NCBI GenBank assembly: GCA_022865625.1
Contig: JALHTB010000109.1
Coordinates: 1 to 43,402 of the forward strand
Direction of reading: 5' to 3'
Length of the DNA: 43,402 nucleotides
Source: Candidatus Bathyarchaeota archaeon
Lineage (GTDB): Archaea; Thermoproteota; Bathyarchaeia; 40CM-2-53-6; FEN-987
Below are positions 1 to 7,856 of the stretch, one piece after another; positions within the stretch are counted from its first letter, which is position 1, and each line of letters starts with the position of its first letter. The notes below the pieces were generated by a model, which saw only the letters and a program-made list of their open reading frames with translations, was not told the DNA's origin and ran no database searches. A program made the translations under genes and the position numbers.

Positions 1-717
1 TATTAGTCGTTGTCGCTCTCTTTCCAGTTGTGTTTCCAACATCGGAAACAGTACTGCATTGATAAGCGCCTTGGCACCACCAAGAGCAGTCATCGGTGTT
101 TGGGCCAACTGAGTTGACACCTCCAGCGCTCGCGCGTGCAGTTTGTCGTCTGGCACGACCTCGTGGACGAGCCCTAGGGACAACGCTTCCTTTGCGTCAA
201 GTACCGGGTCAACCATCAGGAGTTCCATAGCTTTCGCCGCCCCGATGATGCGAGGCACGAAGACAGTCCATCCTCCGTCCGGAACCAGACCGATAGAGGT
301 GTAGGCTTGCTTGAATTTGGCGCTCTCGGCTGCAAGACGGAGGTCGCAGGCTGCTGCCAAGCTCATCCCAGCACCTCCGGTCGGACCGTTGACCGACGCC
401 ACGACCGGTTTCTCCATCAATCGAATATCAGTAATGGCACGATGCAGAGGCACCGTCAAGTCGCGGAAGAAGTGGCGAGGGTCTTTTCCTGCCTGGATAT
501 GCTCCCAAACTGCCTTCATATCTCCTCCGGCACAGAAACCACGACCAGCGCCGGTGATGATCACAGCCCGAATCTTCTCATCGTCCATGCATACTTGGAT
601 TGCTCCAACCAATGCCTCAGTCATAGCGAGGTTGAGGGCGTTGAGCACTTCAGGCCGGTTAAGCGTGATTATGGCTACGGCATCAGATACGTCCAATCGC
701 ACAACCTGATCTGTCAT
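1..717 (-). CDS. enoyl-CoA hydratase/isomerase family protein, 3' end cut by window
   Basis: I translated the reverse strand from ATG at 717; the frame stays open to base 1, so about 239 residues are visible and the C-terminus lies outside the window. The crotonase fold is clear: oxyanion-hole segment FCAGGDM at residues 61-67 and the second oxyanion glycines in GPTGGAGM (111-118). The two glutamates that activate water in classical enoyl-CoA hydratase are absent: the aligned positions are Ser119 and Tyr139. An aspartate occurs in VPDGG (Asp147), a position used by isomerase-type members such as PaaG. It is therefore more likely an acyl-CoA isomerase or other crotonase-fold enzyme than a plain hydratase; the substrate cannot be read. 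The 3-hydroxyacyl-CoA dehydrogenase at 20655-21593 could be in the same acyl-CoA metabolism, but nothing links them transcriptionally. Confidence 0.88.
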   Translation of the reverse strand, partial: MTDQVVRLDVSDAVAIITLNRPEVLNALNLAMTEALVGAIQVCMDDEKIRAVIITGAGRGFCAGGDMKAVWEHIQAGKDPRHFFRDLTVPLHRAITDIRLMEKPVVASVNGPTGGAGMSLAAACDLRLAAESAKFKQAYTSIGLVPDGGWTVFVPRIIGAAKAMELLMVDPVLDAKEALSLGLVHEVVPDDKLHARALEVSTQLAQTPMTALGGAKALINAVLFPMLETQLERERQRLI

Positions 718-930
718 TCCACCACTTCTCGCAACAGGTTCACGTGCAATGCATGTGAGACTTGACTCTTCTGTGTGGTGTAAGAGACCGGAATGATCAA
801 AGGTCGCCCAATGAGAGACGGGTCGAATAGCCAAAACGGCAACCGAACCCTCGGCGTGAGGCCCTGTTGTGTGTTGGTCCCTTGGCGCGCACACACTTGG
901 TTTCAATCTGTTGTTCCTATTCGAGGAACG

Positions 931-940
931 TTTATAGTAT
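931..940 (+). promoter_or_regulatory. TATA-like element upstream of lipA
   Basis: TTTATAGTAT lies about 35 bases before the ATG at 971. This fits an archaeal TATA box giving a short leader with a GGTGAG ribosome-binding sequence near 953-958. Assigned from position and composition only. Confidence 0.45.
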
Positions 941-970
941 CGCTAAAGATGTGGTGAGAAACGCTTCGTG

Positions 971-2350
971 ATGAGCTCCTCGTCAAAGCCTGACTGGGTA
1001 AGGGCGAAAGCCCCCTTGGGACCAACCTATGCGCGGCTCAAGGAACTGACAAAACAATACTCACTTCATACTGTATGTGAGGAGGCTCACTGCCCTAATG
1101 TTGGAGAGTGCTGGGGCAGCGGCACCGCGGCCTTCATGATAATGGGAGAACTCTGTACGCGCGCTTGCAGATTCTGCAACGTGAAGAACGGCAAACCGAA
1201 CGGCATCTTGGACCGCGAGGAGCCTGCAAACGTCGCAAGAGCCGTCAAGGATCTGGGGCTGAAGTATGTTGTGTTGACTTCTGTTGACCGTGATGATTTA
1301 TCGGACGGTGGAGCGTCACATTTCGCCCAAACGATCACCGCCATCAGAAGCAGCGCTCCCGATGCGCACATCGAAGCATTGATTCCTGATTTTCAGGGAA
1401 GCGCCAAAGAAATCAAAACAGTGGTTCACGCGCGTCCTGACGTGATTGGCCACAACCTCGAGACTACCGAGGCACTAACCCCTAGGGTGAGAGACCCGAG
1501 GGCCAAGTATCACCGCTCACTCAAGGTCCTCGAACATGTGAAACGACTAGACCTACGGATCTTTACCAAGTCGTCACTCATGCTCGGGCTGGGTGAGCAA
1601 GAAGACGACGTTCTACAGACGATGCGTGACCTTCGGAGTGTCGACACAGACTTCCTAACGTTGGGTCAGTACCTCAGACCTTCACCACGCAACCTTCCCG
1701 TCGTCGAATATGTCGCACCTAAGCGGTTCGACTACTATCGAGCTAAGGCCGAGCAGATGGGGTTCCGCTACGTCGCCTCCGGTCCGCTGGTTCGCAGCTC
1801 TTATCGGGCAGGAGAGCTCTTCCTCTCCAACATTATCGGACGGACTCGCCGACAAACCTCTCGAAACGAGGAAAAAAGCCTCATGGATCTGAACTTCAGC
1901 TGGGTGATTGAAGACGAAGTCGCCGGATCAAGAGGCCCACGCTCGAAGTCTGACCTCATCTCGTTGAAGAAGCAAGGCATTGGTGCCCTAGTGAGACTCG
2001 TCGAGGCAGATGAGGCCTACATCACAGCCGACGACGTTCGCGAAACCGGACTAGAGGACTACAACGAGCCAGTTCCCGACTTTCACGCGCCTACAGACGC
2101 GCAGATCGACAAGATCATCGAATACATAGACACCCATGTCCAAGCAGGCGTCCCAGTCGATGTCTCATGCTACGCAGGGATCGGCCGGTCTGGTGTCGTG
2201 TTGGCTTGCTATCTGGTGCACAGAGGCTACAGTGCGAAGGACGCCTTGGAGCTTGTCCGCAGAAGGCGGGGCAGAGGTCCAGAAGTGTCAGTGCAGATCG
2301 AAGCGGTCGAAGCCTACTGGCGTAGAATCAATTCCGTCCCCAACCACTGA
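971..2350 (+). CDS. lipA: lipoyl synthase fused to a dual-specificity-phosphatase-like domain
   Basis: 459 residues from ATG 971 (a GTG at 968 directly precedes it). Residues 1-295 are a complete lipoyl synthase, the radical SAM enzyme that inserts two sulfurs into protein-bound octanoyl groups. The auxiliary-cluster cysteines are Cys36, Cys41 and Cys47 (CEEAHCPNVGEC), the SAM cluster is Cys62, Cys66 and Cys69 (CTRACRFC), and the terminal RSSY motif is at 275-278. Residues 305-459 continue in frame into a DUSP23/cysteine-phosphatase-like domain starting MDLNFSW. It has a candidate general acid Asp370 and the P-loop CYAGIGRSG (Cys400, Arg406). The usual histidine before the cysteine is Ser399. 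An internal ATG at 1883 with GAGG upstream could allow separate translation of the second domain. The junction contains a run of six A, so a sequencing indel should be excluded. The 3' end overlaps the convergent neighbour by 23 bases. Confidence 0.9.
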   Translation: MSSSSKPDWVRAKAPLGPTYARLKELTKQYSLHTVCEEAHCPNVGECWGSGTAAFMIMGELCTRACRFCNVKNGKPNGILDREEPANVARAVKDLGLKYVVLTSVDRDDLSDGGASHFAQTITAIRSSAPDAHIEALIPDFQGSAKEIKTVVHARPDVIGHNLETTEALTPRVRDPRAKYHRSLKVLEHVKRLDLRIFTKSSLMLGLGEQEDDVLQTMRDLRSVDTDFLTLGQYLRPSPRNLPVVEYVAPKRFDYYRAKAEQMGFRYVASGPLVRSSYRAGELFLSNIIGRTRRQTSRNEEKSLMDLNFSWVIEDEVAGSRGPRSKSDLISLKKQGIGALVRLVEADEAYITADDVRETGLEDYNEPVPDFHAPTDAQIDKIIEYIDTHVQAGVPVDVSCYAGIGRSGVVLACYLVHRGYSAKDALELVRRRRGRGPEVSVQIEAVEAYWRRINSVPNH

Positions 2351-4355
2351 GATACATGGTAACTTGGTCAGGGTCGCTCACTGAGACACGAATCGATTCT
2401 CTCCGAAGGGCCGTCCATTGCACGCTCGGATTCTCCATAGCAGTGAATTGAGGCTCAATGAGAGAATCTTGGCTCTTTCCGTCAACCTGCTTGATGTGTT
2501 GGTCGAAGAAGCCGGCGATCATCTTCGTGATCTCCGCACGACTTGGACTGATCCGTCCGCCTGCTGGTGCGAACCCATGTCCCGCATTCTTGACTATCAC
2601 GAGCGTCGCAGGCACATGAGCCCCAATCAGCACCTTGTAGAACTCCTGCGACTGACTTAGCGGAACCAGAGCGTCCTTCTCCCCGTGTAGGATGAGGAAT
2701 TGCGGATCATCGCTCGTAACGTAGGTCACTGGACTAGCACGCTTCAGTATCTCAGCGTTTGAATCTGTAACACCGAACACTTGCTGTAGGATTTGCGGGT
2801 TGGCACCGCTAAAGATCTGTGTCAGATCGGTGGGACCAAACATGTCCACCACAGCTTGGACACGACTCGATTCATCAGCATATCCTCCCGAACCTTCGAA
2901 TCCAGCGCTCGGATCGGTTACTCCCAACAGTGAGACAAGGTGACCACCGGCGCTACCACCCCACGCTCCGATACGCTCCGAATCTATGCCATACTTCTCT
3001 GCGTTGGCTCGCAGGAAACGAATAGCGCACTTGACATCTTCGATCTGAGCCGAGAACTTGTACTGCGGTGCCAGACGGTAGTTTATGGCCGCGACGAAGT
3101 ACCCACGCTTGACGAGTTCGCGAATATCGAGACTGCCTGCTCCAGAGCCCTTGTTCCCCTTGGTCCAACCCCCGCCATGAACGTATACGAGCACCGGCTG
3201 AGGCTTCTTGTCAGTCGTGGGGTAGTAGATGTCCATTTTCAACTGAACACCGTCTACGGTGCAGTAGGTAGCATCACGCTCGACTTTGCTCGCTTGATCA
3301 ATCGAGACGCCGCTATTGCGTGGGTCGACGCCAGGATGAGTCTTCTCCCATCCTGCGAAATCATCAGCCATCTGCGAGAAAGTCGCCCACCGGACTTTGC
3401 CAGATACAACAAGTGGATTGACGACTTCTGCTAGGAAACGGTCAACAACCGAGTAGGGGTGTGCTGGGTCACCACGGAATTCTCCCGGATGGATAGTGAT
3501 GTGGAAGACATTGACTCTGTCTGGTTGTGCGGCGTCCAGTGAGCGCTCGAGGCTTTCTTTGATGAAGTCGAAGTATGCTTGGTCGCCTCCCTTCGCTATC
3601 ATCTGTCGCTTCGCTGCAAAACCTTGAGGATCGTAGGATCCATCCGGGAGGAAAACGATCTTCCCTTGCGGGTCATGCTTCGCAAAGAGAACGAGGCTGT
3701 TCTCAGTTGGCCCGCCTGCGGGACGCCACGGATCGACTCCTACAACAAGTGCGTCAGTCTGTTGAGTGTGCGGGTTCTTCCAATCGCTCATCACGTCTAG
3801 ACCCGCGAGCGCAACCGCATCCAAGATTCCCGGGTAGAGATTGCCTCCACTCCAGTACAGGACTTTCGTGGCTCCAGCCTGCTTGATGTACGAGATTTCC
3901 TGAGACATCGCTTCGGCCCAAGTCTCAGCTGGGAGAGCCTCGGGGTTCTGTCCCAAGTGAGCCTCTTCATGGAAGTGAAGGGCAATCTCATGGCCGTGCG
4001 CTTCAAGATCCGCAAACAAGGTCTCCCTGGACTGAATCGCCATGAGCGTGAAAGGCGTCTGTGCTTGAACTGTGAGTACTCCTCCATACTTCTCGGCCAT
4101 TCCAGCCAACATTCGGATGTCTTCAACGTGATGCTGGAAGAACACTTTCTGATTGTATTCTCCCAATGGTTCGATGTGTATCCCAATTCCGAAAAGTAGC
4201 ACGGGCTCTGCTGAATTCTCTGCGGAATTCCCGTCCAATGCCATCAAATAGGGAATGGATCCCATGTAGACTGCGTATGTGGCGCCCGCAAGAACAAGAG
4301 TCACGATCATGATCGCGATCAGTGTCTTCCGTATCGTCATTCCAGCTTTCTCCAT
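2328..4355 (-). CDS. exported polysaccharide-deacetylase-like / alpha-beta hydrolase fusion
   Basis: 675 residues from ATG 4355; ATG 4340 (residue 6) is a good alternative because GGAG lies about 10 bases before it. A hydrophobic N-terminal helix (residues 10-31) indicates a signal anchor or export signal. Residues 50-340 resemble a divergent deacetylase-type barrel: GHEIALHFHE at 121-130 recalls the metal-binding HxxxH motif, but the usual aspartate pair of motif 1 is not evident. Residues 360-640 form an alpha/beta hydrolase of the BD-FAE/hormone-sensitive-lipase type: oxyanion HGGG 393-396, nucleophile elbow GGSAGG with Ser468, Asp561 and His593. Together they suggest an extracytoplasmic enzyme that removes acyl or acetyl groups from a carbohydrate or similar polymer; substrate unknown. 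The hydrolase half is assigned with high confidence, the first half with less. Confidence 0.8.
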   Translation of the reverse strand: MEKAGMTIRKTLIAIMIVTLVLAGATYAVYMGSIPYLMALDGNSAENSAEPVLLFGIGIHIEPLGEYNQKVFFQHHVEDIRMLAGMAEKYGGVLTVQAQTPFTLMAIQSRETLFADLEAHGHEIALHFHEEAHLGQNPEALPAETWAEAMSQEISYIKQAGATKVLYWSGGNLYPGILDAVALAGLDVMSDWKNPHTQQTDALVVGVDPWRPAGGPTENSLVLFAKHDPQGKIVFLPDGSYDPQGFAAKRQMIAKGGDQAYFDFIKESLERSLDAAQPDRVNVFHITIHPGEFRGDPAHPYSVVDRFLAEVVNPLVVSGKVRWATFSQMADDFAGWEKTHPGVDPRNSGVSIDQASKVERDATYCTVDGVQLKMDIYYPTTDKKPQPVLVYVHGGGWTKGNKGSGAGSLDIRELVKRGYFVAAINYRLAPQYKFSAQIEDVKCAIRFLRANAEKYGIDSERIGAWGGSAGGHLVSLLGVTDPSAGFEGSGGYADESSRVQAVVDMFGPTDLTQIFSGANPQILQQVFGVTDSNAEILKRASPVTYVTSDDPQFLILHGEKDALVPLSQSQEFYKVLIGAHVPATLVIVKNAGHGFAPAGGRISPSRAEITKMIAGFFDQHIKQVDGKSQDSLIEPQFTAMENPSVQWTALRRESIRVSVSDPDQVTMYLSGWGRN

Positions 4356-4448
4356 TCCATTGTGCTGGCTCGAATACGCGAAAAGGGACTTAAAGGACGT
4401 ATGAATGAATGGTCCTCCTCAATCATTTAGAATGGAGAGAGAGACAAC

Positions 4449-4901
4449 TTGGATCTGCAAAGTTTCCTCAGCCCTCTACAAACGGCCCTGGTTCCTGTCG
4501 TATTGTCTTCCACAGGAGGCTTGCTGTGCCTCATGATTCAAACCAGATACGGCCGCATCGTCGACCACACAAGACAACTCCTGCAACTTCCCACACGTGA
4601 CACGGAAGTAGAGAAGGTGCTCGAGATGCTGTTTAAGCGAGCACGCTATGCGAAATGGGCGCTCTTCGGACTATTCCTAGGCGTCACGTGCTTCCTCACA
4701 TTATCTCTCGTGATTCTAGTTTCGATGCTGCTTCCCGAGCCGATCCAGGTCGGCCTAATCGTTTCCATCTTCACTATGGGAATGGGATCAATGCTAACCG
4801 GCGTTTGGTTCGAAGTTCTCGAACTATGGGATTCCTTCAGAGGAATCAGCCTCGAGTACTCGATCTATCAGAAGAAGGTACGAGAACAAGCGAAGCTGTA
4901 G
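4449..4901 (+). CDS. DUF2721-like membrane protein
   Basis: 150 residues from a TTG start with GGAG at 4434-4437. Three hydrophobic segments are visible: near residues 10-28, 70-94 and 100-120. The segment IQTRYGRIVDHTRQL just after the first helix is the conserved short motif of DUF2721 proteins, small integral membrane proteins of unknown function. It lies between the divergent deacetylase/esterase and the class V aminotransferase, with no operon link to either. The basic C-terminal tail (KKVREQAK) is probably cytoplasmic. Confidence 0.65.
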   Translation: MDLQSFLSPLQTALVPVVLSSTGGLLCLMIQTRYGRIVDHTRQLLQLPTRDTEVEKVLEMLFKRARYAKWALFGLFLGVTCFLTLSLVILVSMLLPEPIQVGLIVSIFTMGMGSMLTGVWFEVLELWDSFRGISLEYSIYQKKVREQAKL

Positions 4902-5001
4902 AGAATCAACCGAGGCCAGCTGGTGTTCTCGAACCGAGAAGACCACACACAGGATCTGACGATGCAGAGAATGAACAGATCATAGAGTCAGGGCTACCAT
5001 C

Positions 5002-5009
5002 TTTTTAAA
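5002..5009 (+). promoter_or_regulatory. TATA-like element before the class V aminotransferase
   Basis: TTTTTAAA lies 34 bases before the GTG start at 5043, at the spacing expected for an archaeal TATA box with a short leader carrying AGAGGT. Confidence 0.45.
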
Positions 5010-5042
5010 GGGAAAGGGCTCGAACAACGATTCAGAGGTATT

Positions 5043-6173
5043 GTGACCTTGTGGAACAAACCGCGAGGATCTATCAGGCTCCTGATGACTCCCGGACCGG
5101 TGGAAGTTTCTCCCAGAGTTCTCCAGGCAATGTCAAGACCACAGATCTATCACTACTACGAGAACTTCGTGGAATTCTTCGCTGAAACAACAGAGAAGAT
5201 GAGGAAGATCTACCAGACGAAGAACGATGTCCTCATCCTGCAAGGAGAAGGGGTACTTGGTCTCGAAGCAGCGGTAATGAATACGATCAATCCAGGCGAT
5301 AAGGTGCTCGTGCTGGATTCCGGACCCTTCGGCAAATGGTTCTCGTTCTATGTCCAGAATGCTGAAGGTAAGCCTGTAATGCTCTCATGTGATAACAACG
5401 ACGCAATAGATCCTAAGAAACTCAAAGAGATCCTAGACGTTGAGAAAGACATCAAGGCAATGACAGTAGTTCACTGCGAGACTCCCTCAGGCACACTGAA
5501 CCCAATCAAGGAACTGTGCCCAATCGCCAAGAAGAAGGGAATCCTTACCATTGTTGACGCAGTCGCTTCCCTCGGAGGAGTCGATGTGAGACCTGACGAG
5601 TGGGGAATCGACATCTGCTGCGGCGCATCTCAGAAGGCGATCTCAGCTGCTCCAGGCTTGACAATGATGTCGATAAGCCGCGATGCTTGGAAAGCAGTGG
5701 AGCAGAAGAAGAAACCAATCAAGAACTCGTACATCAGTCTAATCGACTACAGAGACACGTGGATCAAGGACAAACGCTTCCCATTCACGCCGTTTGTGTC
5801 TGAGATGTATGGATTGGCTGAAGCAACAGACGAACTACTGGAAGAAGGCCTTCAGAACTCGTTCAAGAGACACGCAATGGTTGCCGAGGAGTGCAGGAAA
5901 GGATTGGAGAAGCTCGGCGTGAAGCTATGGCCGAAGAGACGGGAGATATGCTCTAACACTGTCACAGCATTCGAGATTCCGACGCCATTCACTGACCCGC
6001 AAATTGTAGGCACAATGGCGGAGAAATATGGCGTGCTCATCGGCGGCGGATTCCGGGAAACGAAAGGCCGCTTGCTCAGAATCGGCCACATGGGCTACCA
6101 AGCTTCGCTGACGAACATCCTGACGACACTCGCAGTTATGGAAAGGACCCTGAACGACCTGAGAAAATCCTAG
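5043..6173 (+). CDS. class V PLP aminotransferase (alanine-glyoxylate / serine-pyruvate type)
   Basis: 376 residues from GTG 5043, preceded by AGAGGT at 4-5 bases' spacing. The TPGPVEVSPRVLQAM segment near residues 16-30 is the hallmark N-terminus of the alanine-glyoxylate/serine-pyruvate aminotransferase group. VDAVAS at 171-176 supplies the aspartate that contacts the PLP ring nitrogen, GASQKA places the Schiff-base lysine at 198, and RIGHMGY near the C-terminus holds the carboxylate-binding arginine. Length is normal for the family. Likely reaction: transamination between serine or alanine and a 2-oxoacid such as glyoxylate or pyruvate, in the cytoplasm. It is monocistronic, with its own TATA-like element and a T-tract downstream. 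Confidence 0.88.
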   Translation: MTLWNKPRGSIRLLMTPGPVEVSPRVLQAMSRPQIYHYYENFVEFFAETTEKMRKIYQTKNDVLILQGEGVLGLEAAVMNTINPGDKVLVLDSGPFGKWFSFYVQNAEGKPVMLSCDNNDAIDPKKLKEILDVEKDIKAMTVVHCETPSGTLNPIKELCPIAKKKGILTIVDAVASLGGVDVRPDEWGIDICCGASQKAISAAPGLTMMSISRDAWKAVEQKKKPIKNSYISLIDYRDTWIKDKRFPFTPFVSEMYGLAEATDELLEEGLQNSFKRHAMVAEECRKGLEKLGVKLWPKRREICSNTVTAFEIPTPFTDPQIVGTMAEKYGVLIGGGFRETKGRLLRIGHMGYQASLTNILTTLAVMERTLNDLRKS

Positions 6174-6235
6174 GCTCTCGCCGTCCGATCCGAGTTGCAC
6201 GCTCAAGAGTTCGGACACTCTTCTCTTTCTTCCAC

Positions 6236-6241
6236 TTTTTT
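6236..6241 (+). terminator. T-tract terminator after the class V aminotransferase
   Basis: Six T in a pyrimidine-rich stretch about 65 bases past the stop at 6173. Archaeal transcription commonly ends on such tracts; no hairpin is needed or seen. Confidence 0.35.
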
Positions 6242-6368
6242 CATTCTTCTGCGCCTCATCGATTGCATGGAAACCAAACCGACGGTCCGCTCGGCTTCTC
6301 TTCACGCCTCAGGAGCTTTCTCTAGGCCACGAGAATCAGAGACCGAACTGTAGGATCGTACATAGTGG

Positions 6369-6403
6369 AAAAAAAAGGGAGGAAGCCGGGATCGACAACC
6401 GGC
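6369..6403 (-). terminator. hairpin plus T8 terminator of the ECF operon
   Basis: Read on the reverse strand, GCCGG (6403-6399) and CCGGC (6389-6385) can pair around a 9-base loop. Eight consecutive T follow at 6376-6369. It starts 7 bases past the stop of the S component and ends the leftward ECF operon. Confidence 0.6.
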
Positions 6404-6409
6404 AGTGAT

Positions 6410-7036
6410 CTAGCCGATTCCTTGAGTGACGTAGAAGCCGACGATAGCCGCGAGAACGATTGCCACGATCACAACTATGGCTACTGCGACCTTCATGTTT
6501 AGGGGCGGCGGAGCATAGGACTTGATTCCGGGATAGGCTCTGAGAACGAGTTCTATGAGTATCAGGGCGACTATTGCTCCTGCTGTTACCTGAAGGATGT
6601 TGATCGTGCTTAGCTCTGCGATGGCAGCTCCAATGCCGTAGAGCGGTGTCTCCACAGCGAAGTACCCGAGAAGCATCGCAATTGCTCCCACAATGACTGC
6701 GGCGATTCTGGCCGGCAAGCGTCTGTTGTGACCTATCAGTCCCACCAAGAACCCTTCTGTGCCCTTGATGAGCAGAGTCATAGGCGCGAAGTAGCCGAAT
6801 CCGAGGAGCACGTCAGCGATTGCGGATCCGACACCTCCGGCGATGCCACCGAGCCTTGCACCCAACAGAAGTCCTGCCAACATCACCATGGCGTCGCCGA
6901 GGTTGAAGTATCCTCGTGTCAACGGGAATGGTATACTGATCAACATTGTAAGTGCTGCTGTCGCGGCGATCATGACGGCGGAAAGTGAGACCTCACGTGG
7001 GCCCATTCCTTTTCGTCTGACTGTTTGAGTGGTCAT
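6410..7036 (-). CDS. ECF transporter substrate-binding (S) component
   Basis: 208 residues from ATG 7036. About six hydrophobic helices are visible. The N-terminal half has the segment GYFNLGDAMVMLAGLLLG followed by a glycine-rich GGIAGGVGSAIADVL and the WAP-like FAPMTLLIKG, a pattern of the PF07155-type S components. These bind a vitamin or precursor outside the membrane and deliver it through the ECF module. The substrate cannot be decided from sequence. It is the last gene of the ecfA-ecfT-ecfS operon, 29 bases after ecfT, so it is probably the dedicated partner of that module. An additional C-terminal helix (about 182-204) extends beyond a minimal six-helix S component. Confidence 0.82.
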   Translation of the reverse strand: MTTQTVRRKGMGPREVSLSAVMIAATAALTMLISIPFPLTRGYFNLGDAMVMLAGLLLGARLGGIAGGVGSAIADVLLGFGYFAPMTLLIKGTEGFLVGLIGHNRRLPARIAAVIVGAIAMLLGYFAVETPLYGIGAAIAELSTINILQVTAGAIVALILIELVLRAYPGIKSYAPPPLNMKVAVAIVVIVAIVLAAIVGFYVTQGIG

Positions 7037-7065
7037 ACGTTAAGTCAGTCCTCGTGAGGTGAGTG

Positions 7066-7854
7066 CTATGCCCCAAAACCGTATAATAGCCTTGCGAACA
7101 TGAGAGCACCGAAAGCGACGGCGACTGCACCTAGTGCGAGTCCATCAGCGGCTCGCATCTTCAAGTCAATGACGTAGGTTCTTTTCGTCGGTGCTCCGAA
7201 TGCTCGTGATTCAATAGCTAACGAAAGCTGATCCGCCATCCGAAGTGCTGTAATGACAACAGGAGCCATCACATACACATACTTCAATATCTTGCGCATG
7301 AAATTGCCCTTGTCGAGTTCAAGTCCTCGCGCTTTCTGAGCGTCCATTATCATGAGAATTATCCCACTGAAAGTCGGGATGTACCTGAGGGCTATAGCGA
7401 GTGACAATCCGTACTCATAGGGCAGGCCGAGTCTCACAAGCCCACGTACCAAGCTGCCTTGTGCCGTCGTGTAAAGGAGCGCAAATGCGCAGAACGCCAT
7501 GACGTTGATTCTCAGCGCAGATGATATGCCGGCTAGAATGCTCGGGAGTGTTATGATGATCGGTCCCCAACTGAACAGAACCGGCGTCCCGGTCCTGTAG
7601 AACAATGGCCACAGGCAGATGATCATTATCGAGACCGGAAGGATCGTTCGAAATGCGAACTTGAATCTCTCCCAAGTCACCTGTCCAAGCTTGATCACGA
7701 TGAGTACAATGGCATAGATCACGGCGAGAACTAGAAGGTTTGAGACAGCTACAGCCGCAATCATTCCAAGGCCGGCGCCAATCAGCTTCACCCTTGGATC
7801 CAGTCTGTGAATCATCGTGTCCCTTTCGATGTAGAGATCATACTTCAACGACAT
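7066..7854 (-). CDS. ecfT: ECF transporter transmembrane scaffold EcfT
   Basis: 262 residues from ATG 7854, two bases after the ecfA stop; an upstream in-frame start at 7881 would overlap ecfA by 25 bases, but GGAGG at 7870-7866 favours 7854. The N-terminus YDLYIERDTMIHRLDPRVKL is the conserved EcfT/CbiQ opening. Several transmembrane helices follow. The two coupling-helix motifs that dock into the ATPases are visible as AQKARGLE and ESRAFGAP (Ala-Arg-Gly and Arg-Ala-Phe-Gly). The protein transmits ATP-driven motion to the S component. Confidence 0.92.
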   Translation of the reverse strand: MSLKYDLYIERDTMIHRLDPRVKLIGAGLGMIAAVAVSNLLVLAVIYAIVLIVIKLGQVTWERFKFAFRTILPVSIMIICLWPLFYRTGTPVLFSWGPIIITLPSILAGISSALRINVMAFCAFALLYTTAQGSLVRGLVRLGLPYEYGLSLAIALRYIPTFSGIILMIMDAQKARGLELDKGNFMRKILKYVYVMAPVVITALRMADQLSLAIESRAFGAPTKRTYVIDLKMRAADGLALGAVAVAFGALMFARLLYGFGA

Positions 7855-7856
7855 TG

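Noticed and set aside
307..765. Rightward open frames of 152 and 132 residues at the left end
   Set aside because: They are antisense to the crotonase-fold gene, whose reverse-strand translation has clear family motifs.
5925..6305. Leftward 126-residue frame over the aminotransferase end
   Set aside because: Mostly antisense to the class V aminotransferase; no recognisable motif or start signal.
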